Translations under genes and position numbers: made by a program
Shown: piece after piece, positions 9,371-17,400 of the stretch
Layout of the letters: each line of letters starts with the position of its first letter
How positions within the stretch are numbered: position 1 is the first letter of the stretch
The notes under the pieces: generated by a model
The model's input: the letters and a program-made list of their open reading frames with translations, nothing else
Databases searched by the model: none
Told to the model about the DNA's origin: nothing
Assembly (NCBI RefSeq): GCF_002000245.1
Contig: NZ_MTCM01000004.1
Location: 62,001-126,000, forward strand
DNA: 64,000 bases
Origin: Sphingobacterium sp. CZ-UAM
GTDB lineage: Bacteria > Bacteroidota > Bacteroidia > Sphingobacteriales > Sphingobacteriaceae
Direction of reading: 5' to 3'

Positions 9371-9378
9371 TAATTTTG
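9371..9378 (+). promoter_or_regulatory. Candidate -7 element of ligA
   Basis: TAATTTTG matches TAnnTTTG exactly. It lies 13 bp before the ATG at 9392 and only 4 bp before the ATG at 9383, so if it is used the message is nearly leaderless and starts translation at 9392. No clear -33 box. Confidence 0.45.
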
Positions 9379-9382
9379 CAAC

Positions 9383-11407
9383 ATGTTGGCAATGGATATT
9401 GAAAAAAAGATAAAAGACTTAACGGCAGAACTTAATCATTACAACTACCAATACTATGTATTGGCGAATAGTCTTATTTCAGATTACGACTTTGACCTCA
9501 AATTAAAGGAGCTCGAAGCACTCGAAAGTCAATATCCAGAATATGCTGACCCAAACTCACCGACCCAACGTATTGGAGGAGACATCACATCTAAATTTAA
9601 AACAGAAAAACATCGTTGGCCCATGCTTTCACTGGGCAATACGTACAGCCAGGAAGAGCTCTTTGATTTTGATCAGCGCATCCGCAAGATTATTGGCGAT
9701 CAGTTTGAGTATGTCTGTGAATTAAAATTTGATGGTCTTTCCATTAGCCTCACGTATGAAAACGGCCTGTTGAGCAAAGCCGTCACCCGTGGTGATGGAA
9801 CTCAAGGTGATGTAGTGACAAGCAATGTCAAAACCATTCGCTCCATTCCCATCAGGCTCAAAGCCGGCGACTACCCCGAGCAGTTTGAAATTCGGGGGGA
9901 GATATTTATGCACAAATCCGCTTTTCTTCGCCTGAATAAAGAACGGGAAGAGAACGAGGAGCAGACTTATGCTAATCCGCGTAATTTTGCTTCGGGAACA
10001 ATAAAACTTCAAGATTCAGCAGAAGTTGCAAAAAGGCCATTGGACTGTTTTCTTTACTTTTTGTACTGTGATAATAGGACTAATTTATTTCACGATCACT
10101 GGAATAGTTTGGAGCATGTGAAAAGCTGGGGATTCCCTGTCTGCGAACATACACGAAAATGCAGTTCACTGGCAGATGTCTTCGAATTCATCGGCTATTG
10201 GGATACCGAAAGACATAAGCTCGGATATGAAATCGATGGTATCGTGATCAAAGTAAATGATTATGCACAGCAGGAAGATCTGGGTTTCACAGCCAAGAAC
10301 CCTCGGTGGGCAATATCTTATAAATTCAAAGCTGAACGTGTTGAAACAACACTCAATAGCATTAGCTACCAAGTGGGCCGTACAGGTGCGGTCACTCCTG
10401 TAGCAAACCTTCAACCTGTACTATTGGCGGGCACCACGGTCAAACGTGCCTCACTGCATAATGCCAATGAAATTGCGCGATTAGATTTACATCAAGGTGA
10501 TACCGTCTATGTAGAAAAAGGCGGCGAGATCATTCCAAAAATCATTGCTGTAAATCTTGAAAAAAGATTAGCAGATACGACAGCTTTTGTCTACCCGGAA
10601 AGTTGTCCGGAATGTGGCACAGCATTAATTAGACAGGAAGGCGAAGCCGTTCACTATTGCCCTAATGAAACCGGATGTCCGCCACAGATCGTCGGAAAAA
10701 TGCAACATTTTATTGGCCGTAAAATGATGGACATCGAGGGGATGGGCGATGAAACCGTAGAAACCTTTTTCAAAAAAGGATTATTACATACTATAGTTGA
10801 TATCTATGGTCTAAAGAACCATCAGGAAGACTTACAGCAATTGGAACGTTTTGGCCAGAAGTCTATCGATAACATGCTTGCCGGCATTGAAAAATCAAAA
10901 GAAAAACCTTTTGAGAAAGTGTTATTCTCTCTGGGGATACGTCATGTCGGCGAAACAATCGCTAAAAAACTGGCACAGCATTTTAAGAATATTGACGCTC
11001 TTGCCCAGGCATCGACAGAAGAAATCGAGGCTGTACCGGATATCGGACACCGTATTGCTGTTAGTGTCAAAGAATACCTGGATAATCCCATTCACCAACA
11101 ACAGATCATTAGTCTCAAAAATTATGGTTTAAATCTGGAAATTGAGGAAAGGGAGATTATTCTGGCCAGCGAAAATCTCAGCGGAAAAACATTTTTGATT
11201 TCAGGAGTATTTGCAGATTATTCCAGAGAACAGCTTGCAGAACTAATCGAGAGCAACGGTGGAAAGATGCTCTCTTCCATTTCCGCAAAACTGAACTATC
11301 TGGTTGCAGGCGATAAAATGGGGCCTTCTAAACTAGCTAAGGCAGAGAAACTGGGCATCCCCATGATTAATGAAAAAGATCTATTAGACCTTATTCATTC
11401 CAAATAG
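9383..11407 (+). CDS. ligA: NAD-dependent DNA ligase LigA
   Basis: Seals nicks in duplex DNA using NAD+, joining Okazaki fragments and repair products. The 674-residue length is standard. The N-terminal Ia domain is followed by the adenylation domain with catalytic lysine in KxDG (CELKFDGLSIS, Lys115). Next come the OB fold, a four-cysteine zinc finger (CPECG then HYCPNETGCPP), helix-hairpin-helix repeats (IRHVGETIAKKL, VPDIGHRIAVSV) and a C-terminal BRCT domain (LSGKTFLISGVF, about residue 595 on). Start is 9383 or, more likely given the promoter position, the ATG at 9392. dapA follows after 37 bp and may be co-transcribed. Confidence 0.97.
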   Translation: MLAMDIEKKIKDLTAELNHYNYQYYVLANSLISDYDFDLKLKELEALESQYPEYADPNSPTQRIGGDITSKFKTEKHRWPMLSLGNTYSQEELFDFDQRIRKIIGDQFEYVCELKFDGLSISLTYENGLLSKAVTRGDGTQGDVVTSNVKTIRSIPIRLKAGDYPEQFEIRGEIFMHKSAFLRLNKEREENEEQTYANPRNFASGTIKLQDSAEVAKRPLDCFLYFLYCDNRTNLFHDHWNSLEHVKSWGFPVCEHTRKCSSLADVFEFIGYWDTERHKLGYEIDGIVIKVNDYAQQEDLGFTAKNPRWAISYKFKAERVETTLNSISYQVGRTGAVTPVANLQPVLLAGTTVKRASLHNANEIARLDLHQGDTVYVEKGGEIIPKIIAVNLEKRLADTTAFVYPESCPECGTALIRQEGEAVHYCPNETGCPPQIVGKMQHFIGRKMMDIEGMGDETVETFFKKGLLHTIVDIYGLKNHQEDLQQLERFGQKSIDNMLAGIEKSKEKPFEKVLFSLGIRHVGETIAKKLAQHFKNIDALAQASTEEIEAVPDIGHRIAVSVKEYLDNPIHQQQIISLKNYGLNLEIEEREIILASENLSGKTFLISGVFADYSREQLAELIESNGGKMLSSISAKLNYLVAGDKMGPSKLAKAEKLGIPMINEKDLLDLIHSK

Positions 11408-11444
11408 GATTTTTTAATTAAATTTATATAAATACAAAAACAAG

Positions 11445-12323
11445 ATGAACGAGCTTCACGGCGCAGGAGTAGCATTGGTCACTCCTTTTAACTCAGATGA
11501 ATCTGTTGATTTCGAGGCATTAGGCCAACTTATTGACTTGCAAATTAACGAGGGTATGGATTATTTGGTTTCTTTGGGTACAACTGGAGAAGTTGCCACA
11601 TTGACTAAAGAAGAGCGAAAGCGTATCTGGGATTTCACTGTCAAGCGCGTGAACGGTAGACTCCCTTTGGTCGCTGGCATCGGTGGCAATAATACCGCTG
11701 AGATTGTAGAACAGATCAAAGCTTTCGACCCAACGGGTTTCTGTGCCATTTTATCCGTATCGCCTTATTATAACAAACCGACACAGGAAGGAATTTATCA
11801 ACATTATAAAGCGATTGCACAAGTATCCCCTTTACCTATTATACTGTATAATGTACCGGGTCGTACTGGCAGCAACATGACCGCACAAACAACATTACGT
11901 CTGGCCAATGATTTCGCGAATATCGTAGCCATCAAAGAGGCCTCCGGCAATTTTGCCCAGTTCAGCGAAATCTTACGTGATAAGCCAGCTGATTTTCTAT
12001 TGATCTCCGGTGATGATCCAGTGACCCTACCCATGATGGCACTCGGTGCTGCAGGTATTATTTCTGTAGTTGGAAATGCCTATCCGCAACGCGTTGCTAC
12101 ATTGGCAAAATTATGTACCGAAGGCAAGTATACCGAAGCGCGGGCAATACATAACGATCTACTTCAGATAACTGACCTTTGTTTTGTGGAAGGAAACCCT
12201 GCCGGTGTCAAATACATTCTTAAAAAATTAGGTATCGGTAACGATATTTTACGTCTTCCATTGGTCGGCATCAGTGAAAAAACACAGTTAGCTATAGCTG
12301 AAGAAATGCACAAATTGAACTAG
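11445..12323 (+). CDS. dapA: 4-hydroxy-tetrahydrodipicolinate synthase DapA
   Basis: Condenses pyruvate with aspartate semialdehyde, the first committed step to meso-diaminopimelate and lysine. The 292 residues form a TIM barrel with Schiff-base lysine Lys164 (VAIKEASGN), catalytic Tyr135 in LYNVPGRTG, and SLGTTGEVATLT near residue 43, the pyruvate-binding loop. It provides DAP for peptidoglycan, matching the mpl and murF-alr genes elsewhere in the window. It follows ligA closely and ends at a terminator at 12344-12380. Confidence 0.95.
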   Translation: MNELHGAGVALVTPFNSDESVDFEALGQLIDLQINEGMDYLVSLGTTGEVATLTKEERKRIWDFTVKRVNGRLPLVAGIGGNNTAEIVEQIKAFDPTGFCAILSVSPYYNKPTQEGIYQHYKAIAQVSPLPIILYNVPGRTGSNMTAQTTLRLANDFANIVAIKEASGNFAQFSEILRDKPADFLLISGDDPVTLPMMALGAAGIISVVGNAYPQRVATLAKLCTEGKYTEARAIHNDLLQITDLCFVEGNPAGVKYILKKLGIGNDILRLPLVGISEKTQLAIAEEMHKLN

Positions 12324-12343
12324 ACGATCAATATATCTGCTAT

Positions 12344-12380
12344 AAAAAAGTTTAGATCTCGTTTGGGTCTAAACTTTTTT
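12344..12380 (+). terminator. Terminator of ligA-dapA
   Basis: GTTTAGA (12350-12356) pairs with TCTAAAC (12368-12374) around an 11-nt loop, flanked by an A-run on the left and six T on the right. Classic intrinsic terminator. Confidence 0.8.
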
Positions 12381-12390
12381 ATTTTAAGGC

Positions 12391-12422
12391 ATTGCAATAT
12401 AATAATATAATACCTACCTTTG
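12391..12422 (+). promoter_or_regulatory. Promoter of the rpsF operon
   Basis: TTG at 12392-12394 and TACCTTTG at 12415-12422 are separated by 20 bp, the Bacteroidetes sigma-70 arrangement. The transcript should start about 12428, giving a leader of about 40 nt before the rpsF ATG at 12468. Confidence 0.7.
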
Positions 12423-12425
12423 CAC

Positions 12426-12441
12426 TTCCACAAATGTGGAA
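12426..12441 (+). promoter_or_regulatory. Hairpin at the start of the rpsF leader
   Basis: TTCCAC AAAT GTGGAA forms a 6-bp stem with a tetraloop next to the expected transcription start. It could stabilise the 5' end or be a protein-binding site; S6:S18 is known to bind rpsF leaders in other bacteria. The CCG feature of that known motif is not obvious here, so an autoregulatory role is a guess. Confidence 0.35.
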
Positions 12442-12467
12442 ATTTAAATAACAAAATTAATTAACAA

Positions 12468-12836
12468 ATGCAACAGTACGAATCTGTAATCGTTCTTACC
12501 CCGTTGCTTTCTGAAGATGCTGCGAAAGAAGTAATCGCAAAATTCAAAAACATCTTAGCAGAAGGCGGAGCCGAGATTGTCGCTGAAGACAATTGGGGTT
12601 TGAAAAAATTAGCGTATCCAATCCAGAAAAAAACTACTGGATTTTATCACTTAACTGAATTCAAGGCTCCAGGTGAATTAATTAACAAATTAGAGGTTGA
12701 ATACAAACGTGATGAGCGCATTATGCGTTTCTTGACTGTAAGCTTAGACAAACATGCTAGAGCTTACAACGAGAAAAAACGTAGCGGTGCATTCAACAAA
12801 AAAGCTGAAACTAAAACTGAGGAGGGCGCAAACTAA
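12468..12836 (+). CDS. rpsF: 30S ribosomal protein bS6
   Basis: Small-subunit platform protein that forms a heterodimer with bS18. The 122 residues start with the family N-terminus (QYESVIVLTPLLSEDAAKEV), contain DNWGLKKLAYPIQKK and KRDERIMRFLTVSLDKHA, and end in a charged tail TKTEEGAN. First gene of rpsF-rpsR-rplI, with the usual highly expressed codon use (cgt, gct, ggt). Its stop overlaps the rpsR ATG as TAATG. The codons for its last Glu-Glu-Gly form a Shine-Dalgarno-like sequence for rpsR. Confidence 0.97.
   Translation: MQQYESVIVLTPLLSEDAAKEVIAKFKNILAEGGAEIVAEDNWGLKKLAYPIQKKTTGFYHLTEFKAPGELINKLEVEYKRDERIMRFLTVSLDKHARAYNEKKRSGAFNKKAETKTEEGAN
12819..12826 (+). promoter_or_regulatory. 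Strong Shine-Dalgarno sequence before rpsR
   Basis: GAGGAGGG lies with its GGAGG core ending 10 nt before the rpsR ATG, inside the last codons of rpsF. Such purine-rich sites are absent from nearly all other starts in this window. Confidence 0.6.
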
Positions 12837-13099
12837 TGGCTAACGAAAATATCCAATACGTAACTGCTCCTAAAGTAGAGGACAACCGTAAAAAATACTG
12901 TCGTTTCAAAAAGAATGGTATCAAATATATCGATTATAAAGATGCTAACTTCTTAATGAAATTTGTAAATGACCAAGGTAAAATCTTACCTCGTCGTTTA
13001 ACTGGTACATCTTTGAAATTTCAACGTAAAGTAGCTCAAGCTGTTAAACGTGCTCGTCACATCGGTTTGTTACCTTACTTAGCTGATGCAATTAAATAA
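12836..13099 (+). CDS. rpsR: 30S ribosomal protein bS18
   Basis: An 87-residue small-subunit protein that pairs with bS6 on the platform near the 16S 3' end. Family features are the KKYCRFKKNGIKYIDYKD segment and the C-terminal RNA-binding block FQRKVAQAVKRARHIGLLPYL. The N-terminal extension of about 15 residues is common in Bacteroidetes. It overlaps rpsF by one base, implying translational coupling and equal output of the two partners. Confidence 0.97.
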   Translation: MANENIQYVTAPKVEDNRKKYCRFKKNGIKYIDYKDANFLMKFVNDQGKILPRRLTGTSLKFQRKVAQAVKRARHIGLLPYLADAIK

Positions 13100-13104
13100 G
13101 GAGG
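13098..13104 (+). promoter_or_regulatory. Strong Shine-Dalgarno sequence before rplI
   Basis: AAGGAGG begins inside the rpsR stop codon and ends 10 nt before the rplI ATG (13115). It is a near-perfect complement to the usual 16S 3' tail, which is unusual in a phylum that largely avoids such sites. Confidence 0.65.
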
Positions 13105-13114
13105 ACGATAGAAA

Positions 13115-13558
13115 ATGGAAGTAATTTTAAAACAAGATATCAAAGGCTTAGGTGAGCAAAACGATATCGTTAATGTAAAACCAGGTTTCGGTCGTAACTA
13201 CTTAATCCCTCAAGGATTTGCTATCCAAGCGACTGAGTCTGCAAAAAAAGTTTTAGCTGAGAACATCAAACAAGCTCAGTTCAAACAAGAGAAAATCAAA
13301 AAAGATGCTACCGAATTAGCTGGTAAATTGGAAGCTGTAAAACTTTCAATCGGCGCTAAAGCAGGTGAGTCTGGTAAAATCTTCGGTAAAGTAAATAGCA
13401 TCCAAATTGCTGATGCATTGAAAGCAAAAGGTTTTGACGTAGATCGTCGTCGTATTACATTCGAGGTTGAGCCTAAAGAATTAGGTGAATACATCGCTAA
13501 CTTAAACTTACACAAAGAAGTTAAAGTTCAAGTTCCTTTCGAAGTAATCGCTGAGTAA
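13115..13558 (+). CDS. rplI: 50S ribosomal protein bL9
   Basis: A 147-residue large-subunit protein at the base of the L1 stalk that helps maintain reading frame. Its N-terminal domain has the L9 signature GLGEQNDIVNVKPGFGRNYL and IPQGFAIQAT. A long connecting helix (VLAENIKQAQFKQEKIKKD) leads to the C-terminal RNA-binding domain with GKIFGKVNSIQIADALKA. Third gene of the operon, preceded by a strong Shine-Dalgarno and followed by a terminator. Confidence 0.97.
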   Translation: MEVILKQDIKGLGEQNDIVNVKPGFGRNYLIPQGFAIQATESAKKVLAENIKQAQFKQEKIKKDATELAGKLEAVKLSIGAKAGESGKIFGKVNSIQIADALKAKGFDVDRRRITFEVEPKELGEYIANLNLHKEVKVQVPFEVIAE

Positions 13559-13586
13559 TTAAAATTATTTAGCACGATATACAAAA

Positions 13587-13617
13587 GCGGCTATCCAAAT
13601 GGATAGCCGCTTTTTTT
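13587..13617 (+). terminator. Terminator of the rpsF operon
   Basis: GCGGCTATCC (13587-13596) and GGATAGCCGC (13601-13610) form a perfect 10-bp stem with an AAAT loop, followed by seven T. Confidence 0.92.
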
Positions 13618-13641
13618 ATATCTTATCTTACCTCCAAAAAT

Positions 13642-13672
13642 AAAAAACTCGCGCTGCTGAGAACAACGCGAG
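13642..13672 (-). terminator. Minus-strand terminator-like hairpin in a gene-free region
   Basis: CTCGCG (13648-13653) pairs with CGCGAG (13667-13672). Read on the minus strand the stem is followed by TTTTTTATTTTT. No gene ends here on that strand; it may be a back-up terminator for trxA or end an unannotated transcript. Confidence 0.5.
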
Positions 13673-13972
13673 GCATAATCTAGGGTATTTGAAAGGGAAA
13701 AATCTTATTATATATCAAATTATCAACAGAAAAAACATAAATAATACATTTAAATTTAAAAATCATTTATTTATTCCTTTTTCATACTCAAAAGAAGTGA
13801 AAATTATCTAAATATCAAAATAAAATCAATAAATTTTTAAAAAAAAGATTAAATAGTGAAAAACAAACCAAAATTCCATCTAATAACCACTAAAATAACA
13901 CCAAATCCATATAATTAACAGAAAATACAGCCTAAAAACCAAAAATAAATAACAATAAATGAAAATAGTCAC
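13673..13972. other. AT-rich gene-free stretch between rplI and trxA
   Basis: About 300 bp with no ORF of note, very low G on the plus strand (an A/C-rich run at about 13860-13970) and no repeat that I can see. It lies between two minus-strand hairpins. Nothing functional is evident beyond those. Confidence 0.5.
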
Positions 13973-14010
13973 AAAAAAAAGACCTGAAATAAGAATATTC
14001 CAGGTCTTTT
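13973..14010 (-). terminator. Terminator of trxA
   Basis: GACCTG (13981-13986) pairs with CAGGTC (14001-14006) with partial pairing inside. On the minus strand the stem is followed by a run of eight T. Confidence 0.8.
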
Positions 14011-14027
14011 ATAAAAAAAACAATTAA

Positions 14028-14348
14028 TTAAGCCAATTGTTTCTCTAATTTCTCATTCAAAACTGACTTTGGAACTGCTCCGATTTGTTTATCAACAATT
14101 TCTCCATTTTTGAAGAACAATAACGCGGGGATATTACGGATTCCGTAACGAACTGAAATCTCTGGATTTTCATCTACGTTTACTTTCCCTACCACAGCCT
14201 TACCTTCGTAATCTTTAGCTAATTCTTCAACAACAGGACCAACCATACGACAAGGACCACACCATTCTGCCCAAAAATCAATTAATACGGGTTTGTCCGC
14301 TTTCAAAACAACTTCTTCAAAGTTGCTATCTGTAATTTCTAATGCCAT
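14028..14348 (-). CDS. trxA: Thioredoxin
   Basis: A 106-residue cytosolic dithiol-disulfide oxidoreductase that reduces protein disulfides with electrons from thioredoxin reductase. The active site is WCGPC (Cys30 and Cys33) in FWAEWCGPCRM; the cis-proline loop is IRNIPALLFFKNGE. Length is exactly that of canonical thioredoxin, with no signal peptide, so it is the general cytosolic form. It lies downstream of dnaE on the same strand with a 124-bp gap that holds its own candidate -7 box. Confidence 0.96.
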   Translation of the reverse strand: MALEITDSNFEEVVLKADKPVLIDFWAEWCGPCRMVGPVVEELAKDYEGKAVVGKVNVDENPEISVRYGIRNIPALLFFKNGEIVDKQIGAVPKSVLNEKLEKQLA

Positions 14349-14412
14349 AATCTTTTAATTTTATAAACCGAAGTTATATTTATGATACTACTTAATTGCT
14401 AAAATCAATAAA

Positions 14413-14420
14413 CAAAGATA
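14413..14420 (-). promoter_or_regulatory. Candidate -7 element of trxA
   Basis: Minus strand reads TATCTTTG, an exact TAnnTTTG match, 64 bp before the trxA ATG. A well-spaced -33 box is not evident. Confidence 0.4.
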
Positions 14421-14472
14421 GTAACAACTGTCAATGTATTTGTAATCTTAATTACACAAAATCTAATCCAAA

Positions 14473-17400
14473 TTAGTTCAATCGATAATTAATACCCTCA
14501 AACTTATCTATACAATCCAAAAACTCATTTGTAAGGTTTATTTTCAGACTTTTAGCTGGCATTTCGACAGATATTTCATCCTGAGGGTCCCAGATTTTAA
14601 ATTTCAATTGACAATTTGGCACTACCCCTTCAATTTCATTCTGCGCCAATATATCTTTAATCCCATCCAGAAATTCCTCATTCAGCTTGGGCAAAGGGAT
14701 ATTAATTGTAAAACTCTTTGCCATCTTCTCACGGAGCTCGGAAAGCAATTGTACGCTTCTCAACTCAAAGCCCCAATTTCCGACCTGTCTAAAACGTTCC
14801 TGAACCAATCCACGTAATTGAACAAAATACCCCTCCTGTAAATAACCTTTCAACTTCACATATTCTTCACCAAATACAGCCATGTCGTAAGAATCGCTGT
14901 AATCTTCGATAATAAAAGACGCAAATGGTTTTCCATTTTTAGTCAGGCGATGACTGGCCGACGCTATAATTCCTCCAATGACCAGTTCTTTGTTTTTGAT
15001 ACGGTTAAATTCAAGCAATGTTTCTTCATCTACCTCAGCAGCCTTTACTTTATTAATCAGGGACAGATCAGACACCGGATTATGGCAAAAATGCTCGATC
15101 TCAAATCGATAGGTATCCAAAGGATGACTTGTCAGGTATATACCGATAACATCTTTTTCGTATTTAAGCTTCTCGATCAGTCCCCACTGCGCACAAGGTG
15201 CCAGGACAGGCTCTGGCAGTTCAGCAGCTTCACCGGCACCAAATAAACTGGCCTGAGCAGAGTTTTCATTCTCTTTATAGCGCTGTCCAAATCGGATCGC
15301 CTTCTCCATCCCCGTAGAATTATCCTCGGAATGGAAATACTGCGCGCGATGCGTATTTTCAAAACTATCAAACCCTCCGGCATAGGCTAAACTTTCAAAA
15401 GCTTTTTTATTGACAGCGCGTAAGTCTATCCGCTTCGCCATATCAAAAACAGATTTATACAATCCCGATTGCCTTGTTTGAACAATAGCATCCACCGCAC
15501 CAGCACCGACTCCCTTGACGGCACCAATACCGAAGCGGATCGCTCCGCGTTCATTGACCGTAAATTTGTAGTAAGATTCATTTACATCTGGCCCCAGTAC
15601 CTCCAAGCCCATGCGTTTACATTCCTCCATGAAGAATGTCACTTGCTTGATGTCATTCATATTATTGGAAAGTACTGCAGCCATATATTCGGCCGGAAAA
15701 TGTGCCTTTAAATAAGCCGTCTGATAAGCCACCCATGCATAACAGGTGGAGTGCGATTTATTGAATGCATAACTGGCAAAAGCCTCCCAGTCAGTCCAGA
15801 TTTTCTCCAGCACTTTAGCATTATGACCTCGCTCTTCTGCCTGCGCTATAAACTTAGGCTTCATTTTATCAAGCACGGCTTTCTGCTTCTTACCCATTGC
15901 TTTACGCAAAACATCGGCATCACCTTTGGAAAAACCCGCCAGTTTTTGCGATAAAAGCATTACCTGCTCTTGATATACTGTAATCCCATACGTTTCCTTT
16001 AAATATTCCTCACAGGCGTCCAAGTCATAGACAATAGGATCAATCCCATGTTTACGTTTGATGAAACTTGGAATATACTCTATTGGTCCGGGACGGTATA
16101 AGGCGTTCATCGCAATTAAATCGGCGAATACAGTTGGCTTTAGGTCCCGCATATATTTTTGCATCCCAGGAGATTCATACTGGAATACACCGATAGTCTC
16201 ACCGCGCTGGAAGAGCTCGTAGGTCAGAACATCGTCTATTGGAAATTTATCGGGATCTAAAATTATACCATGACTTAACTTAACATTCTCAACAGTATCC
16301 TTGATAAGCGTCAGGGTTTTCAATCCTAAAAAGTCCATTTTCAATAGACCGGCACTTTCAACAACGTGGTTATCAAACTGCGTCACATACAGATCGGAAT
16401 CCTTTGCCAAAGACACCGGGACGAAATTGGTAATATCATCCGGGGTGATTATCACACCACAGGCATGAATCCCTGTATTGCGGACAGAACCTTCCAATAC
16501 GCGCGCCTGACGAATCGTTTCGGCCTCGAGACCAGCACCATCAGCGATTGACTTTAGACGATTGACAGCCTCTATCTCTTCTGCTCGCAACTTCTCCTTT
16601 AAGCCCGCATCATCCAATGTAAAGATTTTGGACAGCTTCAGGTTGGGGATCAACTTGGCAATTTCATTGGCATCTCCCAAAGGCAGATCCAGCACTCGGG
16701 CTGTATCTTTAATGGAAGACTTGGCAGCCATTGTACCATAAGTAATGATCTGAGCCACCTGACTGGCACCATATTTATCGATTACATACTGCATGACCCG
16801 ACCACGCCCTTCATCATCAAAGTCAATATCAATATCGGGCATGGAGACACGATCGGGGTTTAGAAAACGCTCAAATAGCAAATCGTATTTGATGGGATCA
16901 ATATTCGTAATACCAAGGCAATACGCAACAGCAGATCCTGCTGCAGATCCCCGCCCAGGCCCGACCGAGACCCCCATATCACGTGCAGCAGCAATAAAAT
17001 CCTGTACAATCAAAAAATATCCAGGATATCCCGTTTTTTCTATCGTTGCCAATTCAAAGTCCAGCCTTTCACGAATATCAGGCGTTATCTCTTCGTAACG
17101 TTTCTCAGCACCAACATAACACAAGTGGGCAAGATATTTATTTTCCCCTCTTTTTCCGCCATCTTCATTGTCCTCGGCAACCTGAAATTCCTCTGGTATA
17201 TCAAATTTAGGTAACAAAACGTCCCGGTTCAATTTGAAGATCTCTACCTTATCCACGATCTCCTGTATATTAATAATCGCTTCGGGTAAATCTTGGAACA
17301 GCGCCTTCATTTCATCAGAAGATTTAAAATAATACTCCTGATTCGGCAATCCGAACCGAAAGCCCCTTCCCCTACCTTTAGGCGTCGAAAGCTTCTCACC

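Noticed and set aside
12426..12441. rpsF leader hairpin as the known S6:S18-binding motif
   Set aside because: The short stem lacks the CCG-containing bulge of that motif; kept only as a low-confidence regulatory hairpin.
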